Positions 33,311-42,859 of a stretch of DNA of 58,259 nt are shown in pieces. The DNA lies in contig NZ_JALQCW010000067.1 in assembly GCF_023241715.1 (NCBI RefSeq), forward strand, positions 1 to 58,259. Direction: 5' to 3'. Each line of letters opens with the position of its first letter. The first letter of the stretch is position 1. The translations under genes were made by a program, and so were the position numbers. The notes beneath the pieces were generated by a model. The model worked only from the letters and a program-made list of their open reading frames with translations. It had not been told where the DNA came from and did not search any database. The DNA comes from Pseudomonas morbosilactucae. Lineage in GTDB: Bacteria > Pseudomonadota > Gammaproteobacteria > Pseudomonadales > Pseudomonadaceae.

Positions 33311-33354
33311 AAAAGCGCCCCGCCCCAGCATTCCTGCTGGGGCGGGGCTTTTTT
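33311..33354 (+). terminator. Rho-independent terminator after prs
   Basis: A long stem CGCCCCGCCCCAGCA-TTCC-TGCTGGGGCGGGGC is preceded by AAAAG and followed by TTTTTT. It separates prs from rplY. Confidence 0.92.
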
Positions 33355-33419
33355 GCCCATATCGCCTTTAGCGCTGGTCGCAAACGCTAGGGCGAATGTG
33401 GTTATTTTGGAGATACAAC

Positions 33420-34016
33420 ATGAACGATTTTACTCTGAATGCTGAAGTGCGTTCCGACCTGGGGAAAGGTGCGAGCCGCCGCCTGCGTCGTCTCGCAAGC
33501 CTGGTTCCAGCTGTAGTTTACGGTGGCGAGAAAGCCCCTGAATCCATCAGCATGCTGGCCAAAGAAGTTGCCAAACTGCTCGAAAACGACGCGGCTTACA
33601 GCCACATCATCGAGCTGAACGTTGGTGGCACCAAGCAGAACGTCATCATCAAGGCACTGCAACGTCACCCGGCTAAAGGCCACGTACTGCACGCTGACTT
33701 CGTACGCGTTGTAGCCGGTCAGAAACTGACCGCTATCGTGCCTGTACACTTCGTTGGCGAAGCAGCTCCGATCAAGAAAGGCGGCGAAGTTTCGCACGTT
33801 ATCGCCGAGATCGAAGTTTCCTGCCTGCCGAAAGACCTGCCTGAGTTCATCGAAGTCGACCTGGCTGACGCTGAAATCGGCACCATCGTTCACCTGTCGA
33901 ACATCAAGGCCCCTAAAGGCGTTGAGTTCGTCGCTCTGGCACACGGCAACGACCTGGCAGTAGCCAACGTCCACGCACCACGTGTTGCTCCAGAAGCAGA
34001 AGGCGCTGCAGAGTAA
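33420..34016 (+). CDS. rplY: 50S ribosomal protein L25 (general stress protein CTC type)
   Basis: This 198-residue protein binds 5S rRNA. The N-terminal L25 domain starts MNDFTLNAEVRSDLGKGASRRLRRL, and a C-terminal TL5/CTC-type beta domain (from about residue 100) makes it longer than E. coli L25. An in-frame extension to 33396 is possible, but GGAG lies before 33420. It is separated from prs by a terminator, so it needs its own promoter in the 65-base gap, and it is followed by pth after about 170 bases. Confidence 0.95.
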   Translation: MNDFTLNAEVRSDLGKGASRRLRRLASLVPAVVYGGEKAPESISMLAKEVAKLLENDAAYSHIIELNVGGTKQNVIIKALQRHPAKGHVLHADFVRVVAGQKLTAIVPVHFVGEAAPIKKGGEVSHVIAEIEVSCLPKDLPEFIEVDLADAEIGTIVHLSNIKAPKGVEFVALAHGNDLAVANVHAPRVAPEAEGAAE

Positions 34017-34185
34017 TTTCACTCTGACGCCGGAGTAAGCGGAATACATCGCGGACTGGAACGTAGCGAGAAAGCGGGCGAGAACGCGAAGTTTGCCGCA
34101 AGGTAAATCAGCTCTTGTCGTCCACTTTCGCCGCAGCCCCTGTTGCGGCGATGTCATCCACCACTCCAAAGGAAGGGCCCCTATC

Positions 34186-34770
34186 GTGACTGCCATCAAA
34201 CTGATCGTTGGCCTGGGTAATCCAGGCGCCGAATACGAACAGACCCGGCATAACGCAGGGGCCCTTTTTGTTGAGCGCATCGCCGACAAACAAGGTGTCA
34301 GCCTTGTCGCCGATCGCAAGTATTTCGGCCTGACCGGGCGCTTCAGTCACCAAGGTCAGGACATTCGTCTGTTGATCCCCACCACCTACATGAACCGCAG
34401 CGGCCAAGCCGTAGCGGCACTTGCCGGCTTCTTTCGCATCGCGCCGGAAGAGATCCTGGTGGCCCACGACGAACTCGACTTGCCACCCGGCGTCGCCAAA
34501 CTCAAGACCGGCGGCGGGCATGGCGGGCACAACGGACTGCGGGACATCATCGCGCAGCTCGGTAATCAGAATACCTTCCACCGTCTGCGGCTCGGCATTG
34601 GCCACCCAGGCGTTGCCAGTATGGTTTCAAACTTTGTCCTGGGTCGTGCGCCACGCGCCGAACAGGAAAAACTCGATGCCAGCATCGACTTTGCCCTCGG
34701 CGTGCTGCCGGATATCTTCGCCGGTGAATGGAACCGTGCGATGAAAAACCTGCACAGCCAGAAGGCCTGA
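34186..34770 (+). CDS. pth: Peptidyl-tRNA hydrolase
   Basis: This 194-residue enzyme releases tRNA from stalled peptidyl-tRNAs. Catalytic residues are seen at Asn12, His22 (in QTRHNAG), Asn70 (in TTYMNRSG) and Asp95 (in VAHDELDLP). The start is GTG at 34186 behind GGAAGG, consistent with the common (M)TAIKLIVGLGNPG start. A hairpin CGCCGCA/TGCGGCG at 34129-34150 lies in the untranslated segment from rplY. It is cotranscribed with ychF, 23 bases downstream. Confidence 0.95.
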   Translation: MTAIKLIVGLGNPGAEYEQTRHNAGALFVERIADKQGVSLVADRKYFGLTGRFSHQGQDIRLLIPTTYMNRSGQAVAALAGFFRIAPEEILVAHDELDLPPGVAKLKTGGGHGGHNGLRDIIAQLGNQNTFHRLRLGIGHPGVASMVSNFVLGRAPRAEQEKLDASIDFALGVLPDIFAGEWNRAMKNLHSQKA

Positions 34771-34793
34771 CTCTAACTCCTCGGGGAAACACC

Positions 34794-35894
34794 ATGGGAT
34801 TCAATTGCGGCATCGTCGGTCTGCCTAACGTCGGCAAGTCCACCCTGTTCAACGCCCTGACCAAATCCGGGATCGCGGCCGAGAACTTCCCCTTCTGCAC
34901 CATCGAGCCCAACAGCGGTATCGTGCCGATGCCGGACCCACGACTGGACGCACTGGCAGCCATCGTCAATCCGAAGCGCATCCTGCCGACCACCATGGAA
35001 TTCGTCGACATCGCAGGCCTGGTGGCCGGCGCGTCGAAAGGTGAAGGCCTGGGCAACAAGTTCCTGGCCAACATCCGCGAAACCGATGCCATCGCCCACG
35101 TCGTGCGCTGCTTCGAAGACGAGAACGTGATCCACGTTTCCAACAGCGTCGACCCGAAGCGCGATATCGAAATCATCGACCTGGAACTGATCTTCGCCGA
35201 CCTCGACAGCTGCGAAAAGCAACTGCAGAAAGTCACTCGCAACGCCAAGGGTGGTGACAAGGACGCCGTCGTTCAGAAAGCCCTGCTGGAGCAACTGATC
35301 GCTCACTTCACCGAAGGCAAGCCTGCGCGCAGCCTGATGAAGAACATGAGCACCGACGAGAAAGCCGTGATCAAGGGCTTCCACCTGCTGACCACCAAGC
35401 CGGTCATGTACATCGCCAACGTCGCGGAAGACGGTTTCGAGAACAACCCGCACCTGGACGTGGTCAAGGCCATTGCCGAAGAAGAAGGCGCGATGGTTGT
35501 TCCGGTCTGCAACAAGATCGAAGCAGAAATCGCCGAGCTCGACGACGGTGAAGAGAAAGACATGTTCCTCGAGGCCCTGGGTCTGGAAGAGCCTGGCCTG
35601 AACCGCGTGATCCGTGCGGGCTACGAAATGCTTCACCTGCAGACCTACTTCACCGCCGGTGTCGAAGAAGTCCGCGCCTGGACCGTCCGCGTCGGTGCCA
35701 CCGCACCACAAGCCGCTGGCGTGATCCACACCGACTTCGAGAAAGGCTTTATCCGCGCCGAAGTGATCGCCTACAACGACTTCATCCAGTTCAAGGGTGA
35801 AGCCGGTGCCAAGGAAGCCGGTAAATGGCGCCTGGAAGGCAAGGAATACATCGTCAAGGACGGCGACGTGATGCACTTCCGCTTCAACGTCTAA
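34794..35894 (+). CDS. ychF: Redox-regulated ATPase YchF
   Basis: This 366-residue Obg-family P-loop protein prefers ATP to GTP and binds ribosomes; in E. coli it dampens the oxidative stress response. The P-loop GLPNVGKST is at 9-17 and the switch region DIAGLVAGASKGEGLGNKFL near 70-90. The nucleotide-recognition NKIEAEIAEL replaces the usual NKxD. A C-terminal TGS domain follows (YFTAGVEEVRAWTVRVGATAPQAAGVIHTDFEKGFI). ATG at 34794 follows GGGGAAAC. A terminator follows. Confidence 0.96.
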   Translation: MGFNCGIVGLPNVGKSTLFNALTKSGIAAENFPFCTIEPNSGIVPMPDPRLDALAAIVNPKRILPTTMEFVDIAGLVAGASKGEGLGNKFLANIRETDAIAHVVRCFEDENVIHVSNSVDPKRDIEIIDLELIFADLDSCEKQLQKVTRNAKGGDKDAVVQKALLEQLIAHFTEGKPARSLMKNMSTDEKAVIKGFHLLTTKPVMYIANVAEDGFENNPHLDVVKAIAEEEGAMVVPVCNKIEAEIAELDDGEEKDMFLEALGLEEPGLNRVIRAGYEMLHLQTYFTAGVEEVRAWTVRVGATAPQAAGVIHTDFEKGFIRAEVIAYNDFIQFKGEAGAKEAGKWRLEGKEYIVKDGDVMHFRFNV

Positions 35895-35906
35895 GCCGTA
35901 CCGCAC

Positions 35907-35937
35907 AAAAAAAACCGCGTGAATACGCGGTTTTTTT
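35907..35937. terminator. Bidirectional terminator between ychF and the MFS gene
   Basis: AAAACCGCGT-GAAT-ACGCGGTTTT with flanking A and T tracts forms a strong stem that can end transcription from both converging genes. Confidence 0.9.
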
Positions 35938-35992
35938 ATGCCCGGATTTTCTGCTCGAGGCGCTGTCACGCCAGCCGCTCCAGCAAAGGGCT

Positions 35993-37210
35993 TCAGGCTT
36001 TGCGAGTGCGCGGCAGGAAGATCGCCAGCACGCCGAACAACGGCAGGAACGAGCACAGAAAATACACGTACTCGATGCCATGAATGTCCGCCAGACGCCC
36101 CAGCAGCGCCGCGCCAATCCCACCAAAACCGAACATCAGGCCGAAAAACACCCCGGCAATCATGCCCACGTTACCCGGCACCAGTTCCTGGGCGTAAACC
36201 ACGATGGCCGAGAACGCCGAGGCCAGGATGAAGCCGATCACCACGCTGAGCACGCTGGTCCAGAACAGGTCCACATGGGGCAGCAACAGGGTGAACGGTG
36301 CCACGCCGAGGATCGAGAACCAGATCACCGCCTTGCGCCCGATCTTGTCGCCGATCGGCCCGCCGAAAAAGGTCCCCGCCGCCACCGCCCCCAGGAACAG
36401 GAACAGATGCAACTGAGAGCTGGCCATGGACAGGTCGAACTTCTCAATCAAGTAGAAGGTGAAGTAGCTGGTCAGGCTGGACATGTAGAAGTACTTGGAG
36501 AACACCAGCATCCCCAGCACCACCAGCGCACCCATCACCCGGTTCCGGGACAAACCGTGAGTCGCGGCCTGGCCCTGCTTGAGCTTGAACAGCTTCAGGT
36601 GGTTGGCGTACCAGCGGCTGATGGCGTAGAGCACCACCAGGGCAAAGACCGCGAACAACCCGAACCAAGCGACGTTGCCCTGGCCGTAAGGAATGATGAT
36701 CGCCGCGGCCAGCAGCGGGCCGAATGCAGTCCCGGCATTGCCACCGACCTGGAAGGTCGACTGCGCCAGGCCGAAACGCCCGCCCGAGGCCAGGCGTGCC
36801 ACCCGCGAGGCTTCCGGGTGAAAGGTCGAGGAACCGATGCCGATCAGGCCTGACGCCAGGAGGATCATGGCGAAGCTACCGGCCTGGGACATCAGCAGAA
36901 TGCCCACCAGAGTACAGATCATGCCCGCCGGCAACAGGAACGGCTTAGGGTGGCGATCGGTGTAATAACCCACCCAGGGTTGCAGCAACGAGGCAGTGAG
37001 CTGGAAGGTCAGGGTAATCAGGCCGACCTGGGTAAAGCTCAGGCCGTAGTTGGTCTTGAGCATCGGATAGATCGACGGCAGCACCGCCTGAATCAGGTCA
37101 TTGATCAAATGCGCCAACGCCACCGCACCAATGATGCGCATGACCAACGGGCTGCTTTGCGAGGAAGTGGATGCCGTCGTCGGGACGGGCTGGGCATTAC
37201 TGATAGCCAT
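35993..37210 (-). CDS. MFS transporter, fosmidomycin-resistance (Fsr) family
   Basis: This 405-residue transporter has about 12 membrane helices. The family marks are the N-terminal LAHLINDLIQAVLPSIYPMLKTNYGLSFTQVGLI block and the motif A-like GYYTDRHPKPFLLP. GSSTFHPEASRVARLASGGRFGLAQSTFQVGGN, near residues 125-157, is diagnostic of the Fsr group. Such proteins export fosmidomycin and related small molecules. The start at 37210 is chosen as the ATG nearest to the first helix. Divergent from the MCP gene, with 334 bases between. Confidence 0.9.
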   Translation of the reverse strand: MAISNAQPVPTTASTSSQSSPLVMRIIGAVALAHLINDLIQAVLPSIYPMLKTNYGLSFTQVGLITLTFQLTASLLQPWVGYYTDRHPKPFLLPAGMICTLVGILLMSQAGSFAMILLASGLIGIGSSTFHPEASRVARLASGGRFGLAQSTFQVGGNAGTAFGPLLAAAIIIPYGQGNVAWFGLFAVFALVVLYAISRWYANHLKLFKLKQGQAATHGLSRNRVMGALVVLGMLVFSKYFYMSSLTSYFTFYLIEKFDLSMASSQLHLFLFLGAVAAGTFFGGPIGDKIGRKAVIWFSILGVAPFTLLLPHVDLFWTSVLSVVIGFILASAFSAIVVYAQELVPGNVGMIAGVFFGLMFGFGGIGAALLGRLADIHGIEYVYFLCSFLPLFGVLAIFLPRTRKA

Positions 37211-37544
37211 GAGAATTTCCGTACAGCGGATGGGTGCACAGGTGCAGGTGCGCCAATGTGCCATTTTTCAGTGCAGGCACGCCATCCCATTAGCTTGCTA
37301 ACGACCGACCTTTGTTGAATCTTCCGACTGATAGCCCATCGCCATGGTCTGAATCTTGCTCCCCCAACCGTCCTAACCCGGTCGCCTTACAAAGGGGGCC
37401 GAAAATGGGAAGTATCGCTACAGCGCTGGCCCGACAAAGGCTGCACTGGCGCACTTTCCGAGGCCTTTTTACAAGGGCACGGGGTCGAGGCCAAAGGCCG
37501 CGATCGCACGCCAGTGGTGCGTGGTGCCTTGGGGGAACTGTCGA
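37211..37544. other. Intergenic control region between the Fsr exporter and MCP genes
   Basis: This gap has no convincing gene. It contains an inverted repeat TTAGC-TT-GCTAA at 37290-37301, which could be an operator for the divergent exporter, and an AT-poor stretch with no clear promoter. I see nothing else. Confidence 0.45.
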
Positions 37545-39602
37545 ATGCATCTTTTTCTAGCACCGGGGATTCGACTGCTTGGGCGTTTCGGTTTCGCCCG
37601 CAAGTTTCAGCTGCTGTTCCTGCTGTTTATCCTGCCGTTGCTGGGCAGCCTGTGGATGATCGGCCAGGACTACCGCGACAAGCTGAGCCTGGTCGCCGGG
37701 GAACGCGCCGGGGTGCGTCAACTGCTGGCCCTGGATAACCTCGACAACCTGCTGGCCGCCCAACGTGACCGCGCAGCACGCTGGCGCGCCACGGAAACCA
37801 ATCGCCAGCCAACACCTGCCACGGTCGCCGCCATGGGCGCGTTCGATGCCGTGCAACCCGCACTGACCCAGGCCGCCAGCGAGTTGGGCGAGGCCCTGCA
37901 AAAGGAAGGTGCCGAAGCGCCGATCCTGAGCCGCTACCAGGCCCTGCAAACGGCACTGAATGGGCTCGACTCCAAGAGCCTGAGCAGCGTCGGCTGGTGG
38001 CCGGACGGTTATGACCGCTTCACCAGTGCCTTGAGTGCCCTGCAAGCCCTGCGCGAACAGATCGCCATGGACAACCGCCTGACCCTCGCCCCTTGGCTGG
38101 AAACCTATCTACTGACGCAGATCTCCACCCAGCACGCACCCGACCTGATCGAACGCGTCGGGCGCCTGGCCAGCGTCGGCCAGGCCTCGGTGGTGTCCGG
38201 GCAATTCACCCTGCAAAGCCGCCTGCAACTGCGCGATTTGCGCAGCCGCATCGGCGATGCTCGGGAACAATTGGTGAAGACCGGTAGCCTGCTGGAGGCT
38301 CGCCTGCCCAGTGAACTGAACGCCTGGGCCGGGCAGTATCAAGACAGTCTGAAGCACCTCGACGCCACCCTCAAAGTCCTCGACGACGGCGTGTTCGGCG
38401 GCAGCATCAACCTCAAGCCGGAAGACTTCGAACGCAATCTCGATGCCCTGCTGGGCAACCTCGCGGCCCTGCGCCAAACCTCGTTGAAGGCACTCGACAG
38501 CCGCCTGGATCAGCACCAGGGCTCGGCCCTGCGCCAATTTATCCTGGTGGCCACGGTCCTCGGCTGCCTGGTACTGGCAGCGCTCTACCTGTTCATCTGC
38601 CTGCAGGCGTCGATCCGCCGCAGCGCCAGCGGCATCACCCTGCTGGCCGAAGCCCTGCGCGACGGCAACCTGTGCCTGCAAGTGCCGGTGCACGGGCGCG
38701 ACGAACTGGCGGCCATCAGCACCGCGCTGAATGTCGCGGTGGTGCAACTGCGCGCCAGCCTGCAGGGCGTGGACCACGAAACCCTGCAACTGGGTAACGC
38801 TGTGCGCAGCCTCAACGATCATTCCAGCGGCGCCCTGGGTGAAGTCGAAGCCCAACAGCAACAGATCAGCCAGATCGCTGCCGCCGCCACCCAACTGGCC
38901 GCCACCTCGCAAGGGGTGGCCCAGAGCTGCGAACAGGCCTCCGGCAGCGCCCAGCACACACGACGGATTGCCGCCGAAAGCAGCCGCGACAGCCAGCGCA
39001 CCACCGCCAGCATCCAACAACTCAACCAGCGCCTGAACGACACCGCTGCGGCCCTGGGCCGAGTCAGTGAGCAAGGGCAACAAATTCAGTTGGTGGTGGA
39101 CACCATTCGCGGCGTGGCCGAGCAAACCAACTTGCTGGCGCTCAACGCGGCGATCGAAGCTGCGCGGGCCGGTGAACAGGGCCGCGGTTTTGCCGTGGTC
39201 GCCGATGAAGTGCGCAGCTTGTCGCAACGTACTCAATCTTCCACCGCGCAGATCGCTGGCACCGTGGACAGCCTGCGCAGTACGGTGAATGAAGCGGTCA
39301 GCCTGATGGAGGCCGCCTGTGGCCAGGCGCAAAGCGATGCGCAATCAGTGACAGGCCTGGGTGAGCGCCTGGTGGAAATCGCCAACGCCGTGCAAGGCGT
39401 CACCGATACCCTGGCGCAAATCGCCACGGCGGTAGAGGAACAGGCCAGCACCGCCGACGAAGTCAGCAGCAATATCCAGCAGGTGGATCAGGCGGCATTG
39501 CGGCTACTGGAAGGTGCACGGGCGGTGAACCTCGCGGCGGATACCCTGAGCCTCGGCAGCCGGGCCTTGAGTGACAATACCGGGCGCTTCCAACTGGCCT
39601 GA
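37545..39602 (+). CDS. Methyl-accepting chemotaxis protein
   Basis: This 685-residue protein has a first membrane helix near residues 18-38 (FQLLFLLFILPLLGSLWMI) and a long periplasmic sensor region of about 290 residues, mainly helical with no familiar Cache motif. A second helix (LVATVLGCLVLAALYLFICLQ) follows near residue 335, then a HAMP segment and the signalling coiled coil. The hairpin tip IRGVAEQTNLLALNAAIEAARAGEQGRGFAVVADEVRSLS, near residues 522-561, is the CheW/CheA-binding part. ATG at 37545 has GGGGAA upstream. Ligand unknown. It has no chemotaxis neighbours and is monocistronic. Confidence 0.93.
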   Translation: MHLFLAPGIRLLGRFGFARKFQLLFLLFILPLLGSLWMIGQDYRDKLSLVAGERAGVRQLLALDNLDNLLAAQRDRAARWRATETNRQPTPATVAAMGAFDAVQPALTQAASELGEALQKEGAEAPILSRYQALQTALNGLDSKSLSSVGWWPDGYDRFTSALSALQALREQIAMDNRLTLAPWLETYLLTQISTQHAPDLIERVGRLASVGQASVVSGQFTLQSRLQLRDLRSRIGDAREQLVKTGSLLEARLPSELNAWAGQYQDSLKHLDATLKVLDDGVFGGSINLKPEDFERNLDALLGNLAALRQTSLKALDSRLDQHQGSALRQFILVATVLGCLVLAALYLFICLQASIRRSASGITLLAEALRDGNLCLQVPVHGRDELAAISTALNVAVVQLRASLQGVDHETLQLGNAVRSLNDHSSGALGEVEAQQQQISQIAAAATQLAATSQGVAQSCEQASGSAQHTRRIAAESSRDSQRTTASIQQLNQRLNDTAAALGRVSEQGQQIQLVVDTIRGVAEQTNLLALNAAIEAARAGEQGRGFAVVADEVRSLSQRTQSSTAQIAGTVDSLRSTVNEAVSLMEAACGQAQSDAQSVTGLGERLVEIANAVQGVTDTLAQIATAVEEQASTADEVSSNIQQVDQAALRLLEGARAVNLAADTLSLGSRALSDNTGRFQLA

Positions 39603-39633
39603 CACAAGCCCCACGGGCCAAGCACCGTGCGCG

Positions 39634-39654
39634 CGAATGAGCCCGGCTCATTCG
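39634..39654. terminator. Hairpin terminator between MCP and LysR genes
   Basis: CGAATGAG pairs with CTCATTCG around a CCCGG-type loop, and the stem extends by GC on both sides (GCGCG and TGCGC). It overlaps the LysR stop, lacks a T-tract, and could work on both strands. Confidence 0.5.
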
Positions 39655-40556
39655 TGCGCAATAACCGCTTCAGGAAAGTCCTGCTCCAGCTCGGTTTTCA
39701 GCCACTGGATAAACCACTGCACATCCGCCGTCAGCACCGCCGACGGCGTCAGTACCCGGTAGCTTTCCAGCTTCACCTGATCCTCCAGGGCCCTTACCAG
39801 GGTCCCCGCCTTGAGCTCCTCGCGCACCAGCACCTCATTGGCCAAGGCGATGCCCTGCCCGCTTTCCGCCACCGACAGGGCGTGGTCGTTGTTGACGTAA
39901 ATCAGGTCCGAGGTGAGCTGGATCTCCAGGCCATTGGCGGCGAACCACATGTTCCACCACTCACCGTCGTCGAAGTGGATCAACTCGTGCTTGAGCAAAT
40001 CGGCCGGGCACGACAGCGGTTCGATACTGGCCAGGTAAGCCGGGGTGCAGATGGGGAAAACCCGGGGGCAGATCAAGGTCGCGCGAGACTCGGCGTATTG
40101 CCCGTCCAGACCGTAGGCGATGCCCAGGTCGCTGCTTTTGGCGTCCACTTCGGTAAAGGTCGAGTTGGGTTCGATAGCGAATTTCAAGCCTGGGCGCAGG
40201 TGGCGCAGCGCTTCCAGCCGAGGCGTCAGCCAGCGCTTGGCGAAGCCCGGCACCACCATAATCCGCAGCCAGCGCTCGCCACCCTTGGGTTGCAACTCCT
40301 TGCCGGCCTCGATAATGAGCTGCAAGGCCGAGGCGATCTTGCGGTGATATTTCTCCCCGGCCAGGGTCAGGATGACCCCGCGAGAGGTGCGTTCGAACAG
40401 CTGGACGCCTAGCCACTCCTCCAGCAAGCGCACGTGGCGGCCAATGGCAGGCTGGGTCACGTGCAAGGCTTTAGAGGCTTCGACATAGCTGCCCAAGCGG
40501 GCGGCCGCATCAAAGGCACGGACGGCATTCAAGGGCGGCAAACGCTGATCAGCCAT
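39648..40556 (-). CDS. LysR-family regulator (GcvA-like)
   Basis: This 302-residue protein has an N-terminal winged helix-turn-helix at residues 5-64 (LPPLNAVRAFDAAARLGSYVEASKALHVTQPAIGRHVRLLEEWLG) and a substrate-binding domain to the C-terminus. The sequence TRS-like LFERTSRGVILTLAGEKY is typical of the GcvA subgroup. It is divergent from a polyamine-type ABC transporter and amidase set, so it is the likely regulator of that cluster. The intergenic region contains T-N11-A type AT-rich sequence. Confidence 0.9.
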   Translation of the reverse strand: MADQRLPPLNAVRAFDAAARLGSYVEASKALHVTQPAIGRHVRLLEEWLGVQLFERTSRGVILTLAGEKYHRKIASALQLIIEAGKELQPKGGERWLRIMVVPGFAKRWLTPRLEALRHLRPGLKFAIEPNSTFTEVDAKSSDLGIAYGLDGQYAESRATLICPRVFPICTPAYLASIEPLSCPADLLKHELIHFDDGEWWNMWFAANGLEIQLTSDLIYVNNDHALSVAESGQGIALANEVLVREELKAGTLVRALEDQVKLESYRVLTPSAVLTADVQWFIQWLKTELEQDFPEAVIAHE

Positions 40557-40804
40557 GGCTTGGGGCGCCTTTTGCTATTAAATTAATTAACAGCTGCTAT
40601 GTTAAAATTGAAGTTTCGCCCCCGCAACCCCTCACTGATAATCGGCCCACAACCGCAGAATAAAAGCCCACAAGGGCGCGAAAAAAGCGGCTCGCTGCAC
40701 ACCCGAATTCATCTCGATCCTGCCCAGAAAAATAAGATCCATGGCCTGACGATACGGCGCTCACAGCACCTCGGCACAGGCGATGGGGGAATCGGAGGTA
40801 ACCC
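40557..40804. promoter_or_regulatory. Divergent promoter region of LysR and ABC transporter genes
   Basis: The AT-rich ATTAAATTAATTAAC near 40575-40590, followed by GCTATGTTAAAATTG, is a candidate LysR-box and promoter region, contrasting with the GC-rich surroundings. No exact promoter pair can be assigned with confidence. A GGAGG ribosome site for the ABC ATPase lies at about 40794-40798. Confidence 0.5.
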
Positions 40805-41923
40805 ATGAATGCCCTGCATTCGCTGCAAACGATGGCGGTGTCTGTGCGCGCGGTGCGCAAAGTCTACGGTGACCCAAACAGCGGCCCGGTGGCCCTGAAA
40901 AACATCGACCTGGATATCCGCGACAACGAATTCTTCACCCTGCTGGGCCCCTCCGGTTGCGGCAAAACCACCCTGCTGCGGATGATCGCCGGCTTCGAGT
41001 TTCCGACCCAGGGCGAGATCCTGCTCTACGGCGAAAACATCGCCGACCGACCGCCTTACCAGCGTCCGGTGAACACCGTGTTCCAGCACTACGCGTTGTT
41101 CCCCCACATGACCATTGCCGAGAACCTGGCCTTCGGCCTGGAATCCCAACCCATGGGCCAAGTCCTGAGCAAAGCGCGGATCGCCGAACGCGTGCGGGAA
41201 ATGCTGGCCCTGGTGCAGATGGAGGCCTTTGCCAAGCGCAAGCCCGGCCAACTCTCCGGCGGCCAGCAGCAACGTGTCGCACTGGCCCGCGCCCTGGCGC
41301 CCCACCCCAAGGTATTGCTGCTGGACGAGCCACTGTCGGCCCTGGACCTCAAGCTGCGCCAGGCCATGCGCGAAGAACTCAAGGCCATCCAGACCCAGAC
41401 TGGCATCACCTTTATTTTCGTCACGCACGATCAGGAAGAAGCCTTGACCCTGTCCGACCGTATCGCCGTGCTCGCCGACGGTGAAGTGCAACAGGTCGGC
41501 CCGCCGCAAGCGATCTACGAGCATCCGCGCAACCGCTTCGTCGCCGACTTTATCGGTGAGACCAACTTTATCCAGGGCCACGTGACCCGGGTGGAAGCCG
41601 GCCTCGCCTGGTTCACCGGGCCCGCCGGGCATCCGCTGCCGGCGCAACCTTGCAACGATGCACAGGTCGGGGCCCAGGTGACCCTGTCGGTCCGGCCCGA
41701 GCGCCTGCACCTGGTGGCCGACGGCAGCGAAGGTGCGTTGCCATGCCGGATCGAAGCGCAGATTTACCTCGGCACCGACCTGCAATATCAGGTCAGCCTC
41801 AGCGACGGTTCACGCCTCACTGTGCGTACGCCCAACAGCGTCGATCACAGCCAGCGCCACGTCGTGGGCAGCCGTGCCGGTCTGCGCTTCGACCGTGGTA
41901 GCGCCAGCGTCCTGCTGGATTGA
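40805..41923 (+). CDS. ABC transporter ATPase, polyamine (PotA-like) type
   Basis: This 372-residue ATPase has Walker A GPSGCGKTT at 48-56, Q-loop FQHYALFPHMT, signature LSGGQ at 150-154, Walker B LLLLDEP-type with Asp174 and Glu175, and switch His208 in THDQEE. A C-terminal TOBE domain with ETNFIQGHV follows residue 250. It drives import of a spermidine/putrescine-like or other amine substrate through the two permeases downstream. GGAGG just upstream fixes the start. It is the first gene of the operon and divergent from a LysR gene. Confidence 0.92.
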   Translation: MNALHSLQTMAVSVRAVRKVYGDPNSGPVALKNIDLDIRDNEFFTLLGPSGCGKTTLLRMIAGFEFPTQGEILLYGENIADRPPYQRPVNTVFQHYALFPHMTIAENLAFGLESQPMGQVLSKARIAERVREMLALVQMEAFAKRKPGQLSGGQQQRVALARALAPHPKVLLLDEPLSALDLKLRQAMREELKAIQTQTGITFIFVTHDQEEALTLSDRIAVLADGEVQQVGPPQAIYEHPRNRFVADFIGETNFIQGHVTRVEAGLAWFTGPAGHPLPAQPCNDAQVGAQVTLSVRPERLHLVADGSEGALPCRIEAQIYLGTDLQYQVSLSDGSRLTVRTPNSVDHSQRHVVGSRAGLRFDRGSASVLLD

Positions 41924-41938
41924 ACACGAGGATTCGCC

Positions 41939-42859
41939 ATGCACGCCTCAACCCTGTGCAACACCCTGGAACGGCGCAAGGCCCTGGGCAATGTCCTGGG
42001 GGTCAGCCCGGCGCTGGTCGCCATCGGCCTGTTTCTGATCGTGCCGATGCTGATCGTCGTCGGCTACTCACTGATGGAGGCCAACCCCTACGGCGGGGTC
42101 AATCCGGTCTTCAGCCAGGACGCCTACACCGCCCTGCTCTACGAGCGGCAGCTGGACGACAGCCTGGCCTTCGCTGACGCCTACCTGGTCATCGCCCTGC
42201 GCTCCATCGGCATCGCCGGGCTGACCACCCTCATCACCCTGCTGATCGGCTTTCCGGTGGCGGTGTGGCTGGCCATGCAACCGCCGAACAGGCGTGGCCT
42301 GCTGATCTTCCTGATCACCGTACCGTTCTGGGCCAACCTGCTGATCCGCACCTACGCCTGGATCCTGCTGCTGCGCAACACCGGGGTGATCAACAACAGC
42401 CTGATGGGCCTGGGGCTGATCGAGCAACCGCTGCAACTGCTCTACACCGACGGCGCGGTGCTGCTAGGGCTGGTCTACACCTACGCACCCTTCGTGGTGC
42501 TGCCGATCTACGCCACCCTGGAAAAGATGGACATCCGCCTGCTGGAAGCCGCCCAGGACCTCTACGCCGGGCGGCTGCGCACCTTGCGCAAGGTGGTGCT
42601 GCCCATTGCCAAGCCGGGGATCCTGGCCGGGGCCATCCTCACGTTCGTGCCCTGCCTGGGGGCCATGGTCGCCCCGGAACTGTTGGGCGGCGGTACGCGG
42701 ATGATGCTCGGCAACCTGATCTTCCGACAGTTCAGCGATGCACGTAACTGGCCATTGGGGGCCGCTCTGTCACTGGTGTTGATGGCGGCGGTGATGCTGG
42801 TACTGACGGTGTATGCCCTGCGCGCCAAGCGCCAGCGCGCTTTCCAGGGAGGTGCATGA
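41939..42859 (+). CDS. ABC transporter permease (PotB-like)
   Basis: This 306-residue inner-membrane protein has about six helices and an EAA-type loop: LLEAAQDLYAGRLRTLRKVVLPIAKPGILAG near residues 201-231. The first helix ALVAIGLFLIVPMLIVVGYSLM begins after a short basic N-terminus. It forms half of the transmembrane pore. The stop codon overlaps the start of the second permease by four bases. Confidence 0.92.
   Translation: MHASTLCNTLERRKALGNVLGVSPALVAIGLFLIVPMLIVVGYSLMEANPYGGVNPVFSQDAYTALLYERQLDDSLAFADAYLVIALRSIGIAGLTTLITLLIGFPVAVWLAMQPPNRRGLLIFLITVPFWANLLIRTYAWILLLRNTGVINNSLMGLGLIEQPLQLLYTDGAVLLGLVYTYAPFVVLPIYATLEKMDIRLLEAAQDLYAGRLRTLRKVVLPIAKPGILAGAILTFVPCLGAMVAPELLGGGTRMMLGNLIFRQFSDARNWPLGAALSLVLMAAVMLVLTVYALRAKRQRAFQGGA

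Noticed and set aside
37312..37560. 82-codon frame in the Fsr-MCP gap
   Set aside because: It overlaps the MCP start, has no ribosome site, and its composition looks random.
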